A stretch of DNA of 64,000 bases from Kaistella antarctica. GTDB taxonomy: Bacteria > Bacteroidota > Bacteroidia > Flavobacteriales > Weeksellaceae. Location of the stretch: NCBI RefSeq assembly GCF_900109615.1, contig NZ_FOIX01000001.1:186001-250000 (forward strand). Reading direction: 5' to 3'. The position numbers and the translations under genes are program-made. Shown piece after piece: positions 42,719 to 51,655 of this stretch. Below the pieces are notes generated by a model. It was given only the letters and a program-made list of their open reading frames with translations, was not told where the DNA came from and ran no database searches. Numbering within the stretch: the first letter of the stretch is position 1; each line of letters opens with the position of its first letter.

Positions 42719-43258
42719 ATGTCTGATTATCATTATAAATTCGAGGTGCGTTGGAGCGATATTGACGCCAACAAGCATTTGGCGAATTCGTCTTATGTGA
42801 TGTATTGTGCGCAAACCCGAATGGCCTTTATGAACACCCATAAAATGGGTCTTAAAGAGTTAAGTTATTGGGGAATTGGACCCGTAATTTTGCATGAAAG
42901 ATATTCTTTTTTCAAAGAAATCTACGCGGATCAAACCGTTTTTGTGTCGCTTGAAATTGCGGGAATGTCGGAAGATGCAAGCATCTACCAGTTTGTTCAC
43001 AAATTTTATTTGCCAGACGGAACGCATTGTGCGACCGCCGAAGCAACGGGAGTTTGGATTGATACCATGTTGAGAAAATCGACCACGCCACCCGATGATG
43101 TTTTGGAGGTGATGACTGAATTTAAGAGTGAAAACGTGAAGGTTCTGACCAGACAAGATCTAAAAGACTTGCCCTTTAAACCGGAGAACAAAGAAGCATT
43201 TCACAAGAAAAACACCTTTACCTGGAAGAAAGATAAAGAAGAAAAAACAGAGGATTAA
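42719..43258 (+). CDS. 4HBT-fold acyl-CoA thioesterase family
   Basis: The 179-residue protein has the hotdog-fold start VRWSDIDANKHLANSSYVMY, where the Asp of SDIDANKH is the usual catalytic position of the 4-hydroxybenzoyl-CoA/YbgC-type enzymes. It hydrolyses a thioester whose acyl group cannot be read here. It is 24 bases from thiL and probably forms one transcript with it. The last 20 residues are Lys-rich. Confidence 0.85.
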   Translation: MSDYHYKFEVRWSDIDANKHLANSSYVMYCAQTRMAFMNTHKMGLKELSYWGIGPVILHERYSFFKEIYADQTVFVSLEIAGMSEDASIYQFVHKFYLPDGTHCATAEATGVWIDTMLRKSTTPPDDVLEVMTEFKSENVKVLTRQDLKDLPFKPENKEAFHKKNTFTWKKDKEEKTED

Positions 43259-43282
43259 ACTCCTAAATTTAAAAATAAGAAT

Positions 43283-44353
43283 ATGTTAGAAGATAAAAAT
43301 CCTGAGTTAACTCCCATTTCCGCCTATGGTGAATTTGGTTTAATTAAACACCTTACCGATAGCTTTAGTTTTGAGAATACTTCGACGGAAGTTTCGATTG
43401 GCGATGACTGTGCAGTTATCAATCCAGAAGGTCAAAAGGTAGTTGTAACGACAGATGTTTTGGCAGAAGGTGTTCATTTCAATTTGGGCTACGTTCCTTT
43501 GAAACATTTGGGTTATAAAGCAGTTGTGGTGAACCTCAGCGATGTGGCTGCGATGAATGCAATGCCTACTCAAATACTTGTCTCGCTCGCGATTTCGAGC
43601 CGTTTTCCAGTGGAAGCTTTAGAAGAAATTTACGCTGGGATTTCTATGGCCTGTAAACATTACAAGGTCGATTTGGTGGGTGGAGATACAACCAGTTCTA
43701 CCTCTGGATTGGTGATTACGATCACTGCTATTGGGTTGGAACATTCTGAGAATTTAATCAAAAGAAACGGCGCTAAAGCTAATGACTTGTTAGTAGTAAC
43801 TGGCGATTTAGGCGGAGCTTACCTGGGTCTACAAATTTTGGAAAGAGAACATTCTGTATTTCTGGCCAATCCGAATATGCAACCAGAAATGGAAGGCTAT
43901 GATTATATCCTGGAACGACAATTAAAACCTGAAGCACGGACTGACGTTAAGAAAATGTTGAAGGAATTAGATATTAAACCGACTTCGATGATTGATCTTT
44001 CTGATGGATTATCTTCAGAGACTCTTCATTTGTCAGATCAAAGCAAAGTCGGCTTTAGAATTTACGAAGAAAAAATTCCGATGGATTCTTTGACAATTTC
44101 GACAGCTGAAGAATTAAATTTAAATCCAATGATGTGCGCTTTAAGTGGCGGCGAAGATTACGAACTGCTATTTACCATTGCACCTGCAGATTTTGAAAAA
44201 ATTAAAAATCATCCAGACTTTACCATTATCGGTCATGCTGTAGATTTGGATCAAGGAAATTATTTAGTGGCAAGAGGAAGCAGCGAATTGATTCCACTTA
44301 ATGCGCAAGGTTGGGATGCTTTCCTGAATAAAGATAGTAATGAAAGACAGTAA
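43283..44353 (+). CDS. thiL: Thiamine-monophosphate kinase
   Basis: ThiL adds the second phosphate in thiamine diphosphate synthesis. The 356-residue protein has SIGDDCAVI, TTDVLAEGVHFN, LGYKAVVVNLSDVAAM, LVGGDTTSS and ALSGGEDYELLFT, the AIRS/PurM-type motifs in order. It is a little longer than E. coli ThiL (325). A terminator follows at 44438. Confidence 0.95.
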   Translation: MLEDKNPELTPISAYGEFGLIKHLTDSFSFENTSTEVSIGDDCAVINPEGQKVVVTTDVLAEGVHFNLGYVPLKHLGYKAVVVNLSDVAAMNAMPTQILVSLAISSRFPVEALEEIYAGISMACKHYKVDLVGGDTTSSTSGLVITITAIGLEHSENLIKRNGAKANDLLVVTGDLGGAYLGLQILEREHSVFLANPNMQPEMEGYDYILERQLKPEARTDVKKMLKELDIKPTSMIDLSDGLSSETLHLSDQSKVGFRIYEEKIPMDSLTISTAEELNLNPMMCALSGGEDYELLFTIAPADFEKIKNHPDFTIIGHAVDLDQGNYLVARGSSELIPLNAQGWDAFLNKDSNERQ

Positions 44354-44437
44354 ATCTTCACCATTAAGTTTTTGGTTAAGGAATTGAGAACATTAAGATT
44401 TCCCATGGAAATTGAAGGATGGAAATTATAAATCATT

Positions 44438-44475
44438 AAAAGGCCTATTTGTTTAAATACAAGTAGGCTTTTTTA
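44438..44475 (+). terminator. Terminator after thiL
   Basis: GCCTATTTGT pairs with ACAAGTAGGC (one G.T pair) and ends in TTTTTT. Confidence 0.75.
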
Positions 44476-44517
44476 AGGTCTGTTGTTGACGAGATTTGAT
44501 CTCTAGTAATAGTCCAC

Positions 44518-44552
44518 AAAAAAGTCCCGATCTTACGATTGGGACTTTTAGT
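44518..44552 (-). terminator. Terminator of the BspA-like gene
   Basis: AAAAGTCCC pairs with GGGACTTTT with a 12-base loop. The whole hairpin is identical to the one at 46097-46132. Confidence 0.82.
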
Positions 44553-44571
44553 ATTTCAGATTAAAGAGTTA

Positions 44572-46014
44572 CTATTTCTTAATCAATTTATGCGTGCTTT
44601 GTGAACCATCCATCATTGTTACTTTGATAATGTATATGCCTGAAGCTACATTCTGAACATTAATTTTGGTAGAACCAGCTACATTTAGAACAACTTTTCC
44701 GGTCGTGTCAAATACTTGAACATTTTTAGTTTTCTGTTCAGATTTAATGAATACAACTTCTGTGGCTGGGTTGGGATATAAGCTGATTGTATTTTTATTT
44801 CCGGAAAGGTTTTCTACTTTTAAGAAAGTTTCACCACAGTTTTCATCATAATAAGTAGCACCAGAGAAAGTCCAACCTTTATTATCGATAAGTTGATTCA
44901 TGTATTGTTGACCACCTGTACCATAACTTCTGTTACTAACACCAAATAAGCGACCTAACGGTGTATTGGGATTCTCCGCCCAACCTTTTAGCGTAGCACC
45001 AAAATTATTACAATCCATGCCGACAGAATCGAATATATTAGTCATCGTAACTACTGGCGAAAGTTGCCAGTTTCCTAAATTTTGGTTGAAAGTTTGTGTG
45101 CTGTAAAACATAGAGCTCATAGTGAGCGCATTTGATACATCCCACGATGATATATTTTGATTAAATACATAAGCTGCTTGAAACATAGAAGAAAAGTCAG
45201 TTACATTCGAAACATTCCAACCACTAATATTCTGATTAAATGAATATGCACCAAGAAACATTGCAGACATATTATTTACGTTTGAAACATTCCAGGCCGC
45301 AATGTTTTGGTTAAATGCATTTGCATTATAAAACGTATAGTTCATATTAGTTACGTTTGAAACATTCCAAACCCCAATATTCTGATTAAATAGTAGTGCA
45401 TTTGAAAACATTCCAGACATATTTTGTAATTTCCCAACATCCCAACTTCCTATGTTCTTGTTGAATGCAGGCGTAGAAGCGAACATATAATTCATATCAG
45501 TAACATTTCCAACATTCCAACTATTGATATTATTTGCGATGGAGAAATTGGTGCAACTATTAAACATACTACTCATATTAGTTACCTTAGAAAAATCAGG
45601 GATATCAGTCGCTGTTATTTGCAGATTTTTAAAGTCATAAAACATAAATGATAGATCACTATTCCAACTGACATCACCCCATTGGATAATTTCAGTAATC
45701 TTGTCTTTATCAGGATCACTGTTGTATTGATAAGTGCTGGACAGCCTGAATATTCCTGATGGAACAATAGATACTAAGTAAGTTCCAATTTGCGGAACAC
45801 TAAATTCCGTTAACCCACTGATTCCAGCGCCACTTCCTGTTATGGTTGCATTGTTCGATTTTACATAACTATAAGTGTAATCACCTTGTGTGGTTAACCT
45901 AATCTTAGCATCGCTTGCGTCACTAACAAAGAATTTAAAAATTAATGGTCGTTGTGCATTAGCAATTAAGAATGCGAAAGCAAAGAAGCTTAAAAAGTAG
46001 AATTTTTTTAACAT
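44572..46014 (-). CDS. BspA-like (DUF285) surface protein with T9SS sorting domain
   Basis: The 480-residue protein has a signal peptide (MLKKFYFLSFFAFAFLIANAQ). Residues 120-360 are about ten repeats of the form W-N/D-V-S-N-V-T-N-M-x-x-M-F-x-x-x-x-x-F-N-Q-N-I (the DUF285/BspA type). The C-terminal 75 residues are a type A T9SS sorting domain: LYPNPATEVVFI, GKVVLNV, GIYIIKVTMMDG, KLIKK. It should be secreted through the outer membrane by T9SS and fixed to the surface. Similar repeats mediate adhesion in other bacteria. Promoter TAATTTTG at 46043. Confidence 0.92.
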   Translation of the reverse strand: MLKKFYFLSFFAFAFLIANAQRPLIFKFFVSDASDAKIRLTTQGDYTYSYVKSNNATITGSGAGISGLTEFSVPQIGTYLVSIVPSGIFRLSSTYQYNSDPDKDKITEIIQWGDVSWNSDLSFMFYDFKNLQITATDIPDFSKVTNMSSMFNSCTNFSIANNINSWNVGNVTDMNYMFASTPAFNKNIGSWDVGKLQNMSGMFSNALLFNQNIGVWNVSNVTNMNYTFYNANAFNQNIAAWNVSNVNNMSAMFLGAYSFNQNISGWNVSNVTDFSSMFQAAYVFNQNISSWDVSNALTMSSMFYSTQTFNQNLGNWQLSPVVTMTNIFDSVGMDCNNFGATLKGWAENPNTPLGRLFGVSNRSYGTGGQQYMNQLIDNKGWTFSGATYYDENCGETFLKVENLSGNKNTISLYPNPATEVVFIKSEQKTKNVQVFDTTGKVVLNVAGSTKINVQNVASGIYIIKVTMMDGSQSTHKLIKK

Positions 46015-46042
46015 AATTTTATTATATTTTGAATATTAACCG

Positions 46043-46050
46043 CAAAATTA
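46043..46050 (-). promoter_or_regulatory. TAnnTTTG box for the BspA-like gene
   Basis: Minus-strand TAATTTTG, 28 bases before ATG 46014. Confidence 0.55.
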
Positions 46051-46096
46051 ATTATTTTAGTTGACAGTACCTGACAAGCACCTCTATTGATAGCAC

Positions 46097-46132
46097 AAAA
46101 AAGTCCCGATCTTACGATTGGGACTTTTTATA
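46097..46132 (-). terminator. Terminator of rplU-rpmA
   Basis: AAAAGTCCC...GGGACTTTT hairpin with the same stem and loop as the one at 44518, 1.58 kb away. Confidence 0.85.
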
Positions 46133-46149
46133 TTTTAAAACGCTTCTAA

Positions 46150-46416
46150 TTATGCGTTTACTTCAGTCGGTTCAATAGATACAAATGATCTGTTGTTTTG
46201 TTTCTTTCTGAATACTACTTTTCCAGCGATTAAAGCGTGCAAAGTGTGGTCTTTACCCATTCCCACGTTTTCACCTGGGTGGTGTGTTGTCCCTCTTTGT
46301 CTTACGATGATGTTTCCTGCGATAGCTTCTTGTCCTCCGAAAATCTTAACACCCAATCTCTTAGAATGCGATTCTCTACCATTTTTGGAACTACCAACTC
46401 CTTTCTTATGTGCCAT
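46150..46416 (-). CDS. rpmA: 50S ribosomal protein L27
   Basis: The 88-residue protein has the typical [20 protein letters not shown] start and [20 protein letters not shown]. It is a component of the large subunit near the peptidyl transferase centre. Encoded 26 bases downstream of rplU on the same strand. Confidence 0.98.
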   Translation of the reverse strand: MAHKKGVGSSKNGRESHSKRLGVKIFGGQEAIAGNIIVRQRGTTHHPGENVGMGKDHTLHALIAGKVVFRKKQNNRSFVSIEPTEVNA

Positions 46417-46442
46417 TTTATTTTAAGGTTTTTTGGTTAAAA

Positions 46443-46871
46443 TTATTCAGCGGTTTCGCTGTCTGATTTTTTCGTTGTTTTTGCCGCAACTGGAGCTTCT
46501 TCAGCAACTACTGCTTCTTTCTTCGCTTTCGGTGCTGCTTTTTTCTCTTCTTTCTTATTATCGAAACCAGTGATTCCAGTAATTTGAATTTGAGTTAAAG
46601 ATTGTCTGTGACCGTTTTTCTTTTCGTATCCTTTTCTTCTTTTCTTTTTGAAGATGATTACTTTATCAGCTTTCAGGTGACCTACGATTTCAGCATCAAC
46701 AGTGATACCGCTTACAGCTGGGGCGCCGATTGTTGTAGAACCGTTTACAGTTAAAAGAACTTTATCAAAAGAAACTTTTCCTCCGATATCGCCTTTCAAA
46801 CGGTTTACAAACAACTTCTGGTCTTGCTCAACTTTATATTGAAGCCCTGCTATTTCTACAATTGCAAACAT
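46443..46871 (-). CDS. rplU: 50S ribosomal protein L21
   Basis: The core (residues 1-103) is a normal L21: MFAIVEIAGLQYKVEQDQ and KRRKGYEKKNGHRQ. A further 40 residues form an Ala/Lys/Glu-rich tail (KKEEKKAAPKAKKEAVVAEE), an extension often seen in flavobacteria. Promoter box TACTTTTG upstream. Confidence 0.97.
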   Translation of the reverse strand: MFAIVEIAGLQYKVEQDQKLFVNRLKGDIGGKVSFDKVLLTVNGSTTIGAPAVSGITVDAEIVGHLKADKVIIFKKKRRKGYEKKNGHRQSLTQIQITGITGFDNKKEEKKAAPKAKKEAVVAEEAPVAAKTTKKSDSETAE

Positions 46872-46903
46872 TGTTTATAAATTTTGTTAGTTAATTCGAG
46901 GTG

Positions 46904-46911
46904 CAAAAGTA
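46904..46911 (-). promoter_or_regulatory. TAnnTTTG box for rplU-rpmA
   Basis: Minus-strand TACTTTTG, 32 bases before the rplU ATG. Confidence 0.6.
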
Positions 46912-47074
46912 ATAAATAAATTTGAGTTATCCACAATGCAAGTTTAAATATCTGAAAATCTTTTGAACCAGCCGGTTAACTTTTTAATTATTGAAAGAAA
47001 ATGCTTTCCTCTTTTCAAATTAAAATTCGTCTTTTAAAGCGGTTTTTTAATTACTTTTGATTTTCAAATAAATT

Positions 47075-48190
47075 ATGAAAAGAGATCTCTACATTGATTT
47101 TGCGAAGGGCTTCGCGACCTTAGCCATTATCTTCATCCATACCGTTTATTGGTCTGGCCAGTTTTATGTTCCAACTGAAGTTCGGGTTTTATCTTTGCTA
47201 ATAGATGTTCCCTTATTTTATGCTTTAAGTGGAATAACCTCTGGCGGAAATATCGAAAAAACGTTCTACCGCTTGCTGAAACTGCAAATCACTTTTATGA
47301 TTTTCGTGACTTTTCTTTTTTTCCTGGATTATTTTTTTAAAGTTTTCGGTTTAAATGTTTTCGGCCTGGATTGGATGAAAGACTTCTACTCTACCTTCGG
47401 TTCTAAGTATGTTCCTCAAAGTATTTCAGATGTTCCACAATGGCAAAACTTGGGAAACTGGTATCTTCATCAATATACGAATGCCGATACATTTCCTGTC
47501 GTCATGGGAAGTTTTTGGTATTTGAAAGTCTATTTTATTCTAGCGGTCTTTGGCGTTTTAATTCTGAAATTTTTCCCAAAGCACATCAATTGGTTTATAG
47601 GCTTGTGCTTGGGATTAACCCTTCTCTTTAATATTTTCCCGCATTACTATCCGACTGGCCAAGTTGGGTATGTGGCTTTGTACTTAGGAGTTTTCCTAAT
47701 TGGACATCAACTCAGAGGAAAAAAAATTCCAACAAAGTTGATTCCTATTTTGTACGGCATTTTACTGCTTATCCTTGCTTTCCTATTCTGGAATTATGGC
47801 AAAGAGATTTTCTTAAAAATGAATAAAGCCAAATTCCCGCCTAAGTTATTGTATATTTTCTGGTCCAGCTTCTCGTTGTTGACGCTTTTTGTTTTGTACA
47901 ATCGACTTAAAATCACTAAAAATAATTTCATCACTTACATTGGAAAAAATGCGATATTCTATTATTTCGCACAAGGGATGAGTTCCTCTCTGGTCTATTT
48001 TATCGTTGTTCAGATGAAAGACTCAATGCCTTGGGGATTGATGCTCGTTCTAATTTTCGGCATTAATATTTTCCTTGCAATCATTATTGCGGAAGGATTA
48101 AAGAAAGTTGACGCTTTCGGCTGGAGAATTCTGGAATTTATACGAAAAAAAACTGCTTCAGTTAAACCGAAGCAGTCAATCAATAGTTAA
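47075..48190 (+). CDS. Acyltransferase-3 type membrane protein
   Basis: The 371-residue protein has about ten membrane segments and begins RDLYIDFAKGFATLAIIFIHT. The conserved D-F-x-K-G...H pattern and the later IDVPLFYALSGI fit the acyltransferase-3/OafB family, which adds acyl groups to surface sugars. The substrate is unknown. Its last codons overlap the terminator of the convergent gene. Confidence 0.8.
   Translation: MKRDLYIDFAKGFATLAIIFIHTVYWSGQFYVPTEVRVLSLLIDVPLFYALSGITSGGNIEKTFYRLLKLQITFMIFVTFLFFLDYFFKVFGLNVFGLDWMKDFYSTFGSKYVPQSISDVPQWQNLGNWYLHQYTNADTFPVVMGSFWYLKVYFILAVFGVLILKFFPKHINWFIGLCLGLTLLFNIFPHYYPTGQVGYVALYLGVFLIGHQLRGKKIPTKLIPILYGILLLILAFLFWNYGKEIFLKMNKAKFPPKLLYIFWSSFSLLTLFVLYNRLKITKNNFITYIGKNAIFYYFAQGMSSSLVYFIVVQMKDSMPWGLMLVLIFGINIFLAIIIAEGLKKVDAFGWRILEFIRKKTASVKPKQSINS
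48143..48177 (-). terminator. Terminator for 48204-48440, inside the end of the acyltransferase gene
   Basis: ACTGCTTC (48152-48159) pairs with GAAGCAGT (48169-48176). On the minus strand a run of T follows the hairpin. Confidence 0.7.
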
Positions 48191-48203
48191 AAATAACTAT
48201 TAA

Positions 48204-48440
48204 TTAATCTCTTTTATTTCCTCTTGCAATAATTGCAATCAGGATAATCACGAACAATCCACCAATTACCCAATATAATGGATTTGTAAACCATTCTTCT
48301 GTTGTTGTTGTTTTAGTCGTTGTAACGTCAACATCTAAAGCTGGAGTTTTGTCTTGTGCAAATGCTACCACACTGAAAAAGAAGGTTAGCATAAAAATTC
48401 CGAATTTCTCCAATCTGTTTGTTAATGATAATGTGTTCAT
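48204..48440 (-). CDS. Small membrane protein with signal peptide
   Basis: The 78-residue protein has a signal-like segment (FGIFMLTFFFSVVAFAQ), then a Thr-rich hydrophilic stretch (VTTTKTTTTEEW) and a C-terminal membrane helix (WVIGGLFVIILIAIIA) with a basic tail. Such small proteins are conserved in Chryseobacterium; I know of no function. Confidence 0.7.
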   Translation of the reverse strand: MNTLSLTNRLEKFGIFMLTFFFSVVAFAQDKTPALDVDVTTTKTTTTEEWFTNPLYWVIGGLFVIILIAIIARGNKRD

Positions 48441-48600
48441 AATAGTTTATTTTTTTTAATGTTATTCTTGATTATTCAACATTTGTGCCACATTTGCCCT
48501 AAATGTTTATATAAAATTAGATTTGTGGTGTATTCTTCAAAACACCATCCTCTTCATGCCATGCTGTTTATTTGATTAAATTTACGCAAAAATTAAGAAG

Positions 48601-49179
48601 ATGTTTAAATTAAGACTTTTGACTGATCCGAGATGGGCGAATATTGCCGAAGGAAATTTAGAAGAAATTTTAACCGATCACGCTTGGTGCGAACAGAAAG
48701 CAACGACCAACGCCATTACAATTATTACGATGTGCCCTGAATATCCAGAAATTGTAACGGAACTTTTAAAAATAGCTCAGGAAGAATTAGAGCATTTTCA
48801 AATGGTTCATGAAATCATTAAAAAGCGTGGTTACCAATTCGGGCGGGAACGAAAAGATGATTACGTTGGACAATTATTTAAATTCATTGTTCAAGGAACA
48901 CGGAAAGAATATATTATCGACCGAATGCTTTTTGCCGCCATGATCGAAGCCAGAAGTTGTGAACGATTCCGAGTCCTGACTGAAAACATTAAAGATGAAG
49001 AACTGAAAACCTTCTACAAAGACTTGATGATTTCAGAAGCTGGCCATTACACAACCTTCATCGGGTTTGCACGTCAATTGGGCGACGTTGAAAAAGTAAA
49101 TCAACGCTGGGAAGAATGGTTGGATTACGAGGCAACCATCATTAAATCATACGGTGTAAAAGAAACGATTCACGGCTAA
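48601..49179 (+). CDS. miaE: tRNA-(ms2io6A)-hydroxylase
   Basis: MiaE is a diiron oxygenase that hydroxylates ms2i6A at position 37 of tRNA. The 192-residue protein has the carboxylate-bridged di-iron pattern: EQKA, EELEHFQMVHE, EARSCERF and EAGHYTTF. It has no signal. The start is about 30 bases after an AT-rich leader. Confidence 0.93.
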   Translation: MFKLRLLTDPRWANIAEGNLEEILTDHAWCEQKATTNAITIITMCPEYPEIVTELLKIAQEELEHFQMVHEIIKKRGYQFGRERKDDYVGQLFKFIVQGTRKEYIIDRMLFAAMIEARSCERFRVLTENIKDEELKTFYKDLMISEAGHYTTFIGFARQLGDVEKVNQRWEEWLDYEATIIKSYGVKETIHG

Positions 49180-49253
49180 CATTTTTTTCTGCTATTAAGC
49201 TGAAATTTTCCTATTTTTACCATTATTCAAGGCTAAACCCGGAATTACTTCTT

Positions 49254-49874
49254 ATGCAAAAATCCCAGTTTGAAAAAATCCTCAACATTTTGGCAAAATC
49301 CTTTTTCCAGGGATTGCTCATCATCGGACCTTTTGCATTAACGATTTGGATTATTTACTACATCGTTTCAAGTATCGACAATATTATCCCGGCATTGTCA
49401 CAACAATTCTATCCTGGAATTACCTTCCTGATTGTTATTTGTTCCACGACATTAATTGGTTATCTGGGCAGCAAATTCATCATCGGACGAGTTGTGGTAG
49501 ACAGTTTCGATTATCTGCTCGAACATACTCCCGGAATTAAATTCATTTACACTTCTTTAAAAGATGTGATGACATCATTCGTTGGAGATAAAAAGAAATT
49601 CAATCAACCCGTGCTCATTAAAACCGCAGAAAACCCTGAGGTTTGGCGCATCGGATTTTTAACACAAAGCGACCTTTCTTCCGTAGGATTTCCCGATTAT
49701 ATTTCGGTTTACTTACCGCATTCCTACGCCGTTTCTGGCTGGGTAGTTTTCGTTTTAGCGACCAATATCGTGACTTTGGATAATGTAACAGCAGCACAGG
49801 CAATGAAATTTGCGGTGAGTGGCGGCGTTGCTGGATTCCATTCTGATGACAATGTTTTCAAGGCTCCGGAATGA
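49254..49874 (+). CDS. DUF502 family membrane protein
   Basis: The 206-residue protein has two membrane segments (residues 15-40 and 55-80), followed by RVVVDSFDYLLEHTPGIKFIYTSLKDVM, which is the DUF502 signature. Function unknown; relatives are widespread in bacteria and plants (LCV-like). Confidence 0.87.
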   Translation: MQKSQFEKILNILAKSFFQGLLIIGPFALTIWIIYYIVSSIDNIIPALSQQFYPGITFLIVICSTTLIGYLGSKFIIGRVVVDSFDYLLEHTPGIKFIYTSLKDVMTSFVGDKKKFNQPVLIKTAENPEVWRIGFLTQSDLSSVGFPDYISVYLPHSYAVSGWVVFVLATNIVTLDNVTAAQAMKFAVSGGVAGFHSDDNVFKAPE

Positions 49875-49877
49875 TCA

Positions 49878-49958
49878 GTAATAAGTAATGGGCAATAAGT
49901 AATTTAATACCTATCGCTCCCATTTTTTTTATTATTTATTACCAATTATTTATTACTC
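49878..49958. repeat. Inverted repeat upstream of tnaA
   Basis: AGTAATAAGTAATGGGCAAT (49878 on) is the imperfect reverse complement of the stretch ending ATTACCAATTATTTATTACT (to 49958). The arms are about 27 bases with a 27-base loop. It could be a transcript end for DUF502 or a leader hairpin of tnaA. Confidence 0.65.
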
Positions 49959-49966
49959 ATACCTAC

Positions 49967-51343
49967 ATGAAATTACCTTACGCAGAACCATTTAGAATTA
50001 AAATGGTGGAAGAAATACGCCAATCAACCAGAGAAGAAAGAGAAGAATGGCTAAAGAATTCAAAATACAATTTATTCAATTTAAAATCTTCCCAAGTCTA
50101 TATTGACTTATTAACTGATTCCGGAACTGGAGCCATGAGCGACCAGCAATGGGGTGCCATGATGACCGGAGACGAAAGTTACGCAGGCTCAAAAAGTTTC
50201 GAAAAACTACATGAAACCGTCCAAAAAATAACTGGTTACCAATATTTACTCCCAACACACCAAGGTAGAGCTGCCGAAAATGTTTTATTTTCGGTTTTGG
50301 TAAAAGATGGTGATGTTATTCCAGGAAACACTCATTTCGACACCACAAAAGGACATATCGAAATTAGAAAAGCCCATGCGGTGGATTGTACTATTGATGA
50401 AGCTTTTGATATTGAAGATCCCCATCCTTTTAAAGGCAATATCGATTTAGAAAAACTAGAATTAATTTACCAAACGTATCCCAAAGACCAAATTCCCTTC
50501 TGCCTCATTACCATTACGTGTAACTCTTCTGGTGGACAACCTGTTTCCTTAGAAAACATTAAAGCCGTAAAAGAACTGTCAGATCGTTATGGAGTTCCAA
50601 TTTACTTCGATTCTGCAAGGTTTGCCGAGAATGCTTATTTTATTAAAATAAGAGAAAAAGGTCAAGAAAACAGAACCATTAAAGAAATCGCCAAAGAGGC
50701 TTTTTCTTACGGTGTCGGCATGACGATGAGTTCTAAAAAAGATGGCCTCGTTAACATCGGTGGATTTATCGCTTTGAACGATGCAGATATTTTTAAGAAG
50801 GCCTCTAATTTTACCATTATATTTGAAGGTTTCATCACATATGGTGGAATGGCGGGCCGAGATATGGCGGCTTTAGCCGTTGGATTGAATGAAGCAACCG
50901 AATTTGAATATTTAGAAAGCAGAATTTCACAAGTAGAATATCTCGGAAATAAATTAATTGAATTTGGAATTCCTGTGCAGAAACCAATTGGTGGTCACGC
51001 AGTATTCATTGATTCTTTGACATTTTTACCCAATATTCCACGAGAAGAATATCCTGCTCAAACTCTGGCTAACGAGATTTATAAAGAAGCTGGAATTAGA
51101 ACTGTAGAAATCGGAACGTTACTCGCTGACCGCGATCCTGAAACTCGGGTCAATCGATATCCAAAATTAGAGCTGGTTCGTTTGGCAATTCCACGCAGAA
51201 CGTACACCAACAATCATATGGATTATATTGCAGCCGCGATTAAAAATGTATTTGACCGCCGGAATGAAATTCAGAAAGGCTATAATATTACTTGGGAATC
51301 TGAAATCCTGAGACACTTTACAGTTGAATTAGAAAAAGCCTAA
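49967..51343 (+). CDS. tnaA: Tryptophanase
   Basis: The 458-residue PLP enzyme splits tryptophan to indole, pyruvate and ammonia. The start MKLPYAEPFRIKMVEEI, LTDSGTGAMS, PTHQGRAAEN and the Lys motif MSSKKDGLVNIGG are present. I separate it from tyrosine phenol-lyase by GIRTVEIGTLLADRDP (TPL has MERG) and by His in LRHFTVELEKA (TPL has Phe). A terminator follows. Confidence 0.92.
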   Translation: MKLPYAEPFRIKMVEEIRQSTREEREEWLKNSKYNLFNLKSSQVYIDLLTDSGTGAMSDQQWGAMMTGDESYAGSKSFEKLHETVQKITGYQYLLPTHQGRAAENVLFSVLVKDGDVIPGNTHFDTTKGHIEIRKAHAVDCTIDEAFDIEDPHPFKGNIDLEKLELIYQTYPKDQIPFCLITITCNSSGGQPVSLENIKAVKELSDRYGVPIYFDSARFAENAYFIKIREKGQENRTIKEIAKEAFSYGVGMTMSSKKDGLVNIGGFIALNDADIFKKASNFTIIFEGFITYGGMAGRDMAALAVGLNEATEFEYLESRISQVEYLGNKLIEFGIPVQKPIGGHAVFIDSLTFLPNIPREEYPAQTLANEIYKEAGIRTVEIGTLLADRDPETRVNRYPKLELVRLAIPRRTYTNNHMDYIAAAIKNVFDRRNEIQKGYNITWESEILRHFTVELEKA

Positions 51344-51365
51344 AAGCTAGATTTACTTTAAATAA

Positions 51366-51394
51366 AAAAAACCTCGGCTTTCGTCGAGGTTTTT
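51366..51394 (+). terminator. Terminator after tnaA
   Basis: AAACCTCG pairs with CGAGGTTT, followed by T-rich sequence. Confidence 0.8.
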
Positions 51395-51447
51395 GCTTTT
51401 TCAGATTCAATCTTTATAGGATCACCGATAGAAGTTAGCGTAAAAAG

Positions 51448-51630
51448 TTACTGCTCAATATTCACAGCATCAAAACCGATCAATTCTTCCGATTCAAAAC
51501 TCACATGCAACTCTATCGGATTGCAGCAAACTTCGCAATCCTCTATATACGCTTGGTTAGGAACAGAGGGATCCAAAAGTGCGGAAATTTCTTCCCAACA
51601 ATAGGGACAAGTATAAAAATGTTCTAACAT
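51448..51630 (-). CDS. CPXCG-motif cysteine-rich (zinc-ribbon) protein
   Basis: The 60-residue protein has CPYCWEE and CEVCCNPI, two Cys pairs that should bind one zinc. The family is known by its motif only and is often placed next to msrB or other redox genes. It is 25 bases downstream of msrB here. Confidence 0.85.
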   Translation of the reverse strand: MLEHFYTCPYCWEEISALLDPSVPNQAYIEDCEVCCNPIELHVSFESEELIGFDAVNIEQ

Positions 51631-51655
51631 GAGCTGTGATTAATAAAAGGGATTT

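Noticed and set aside
42584..42841. 85-residue ORF on the minus strand
   Set aside because: It is caused by the GC-rich element and overlaps the thioesterase gene.
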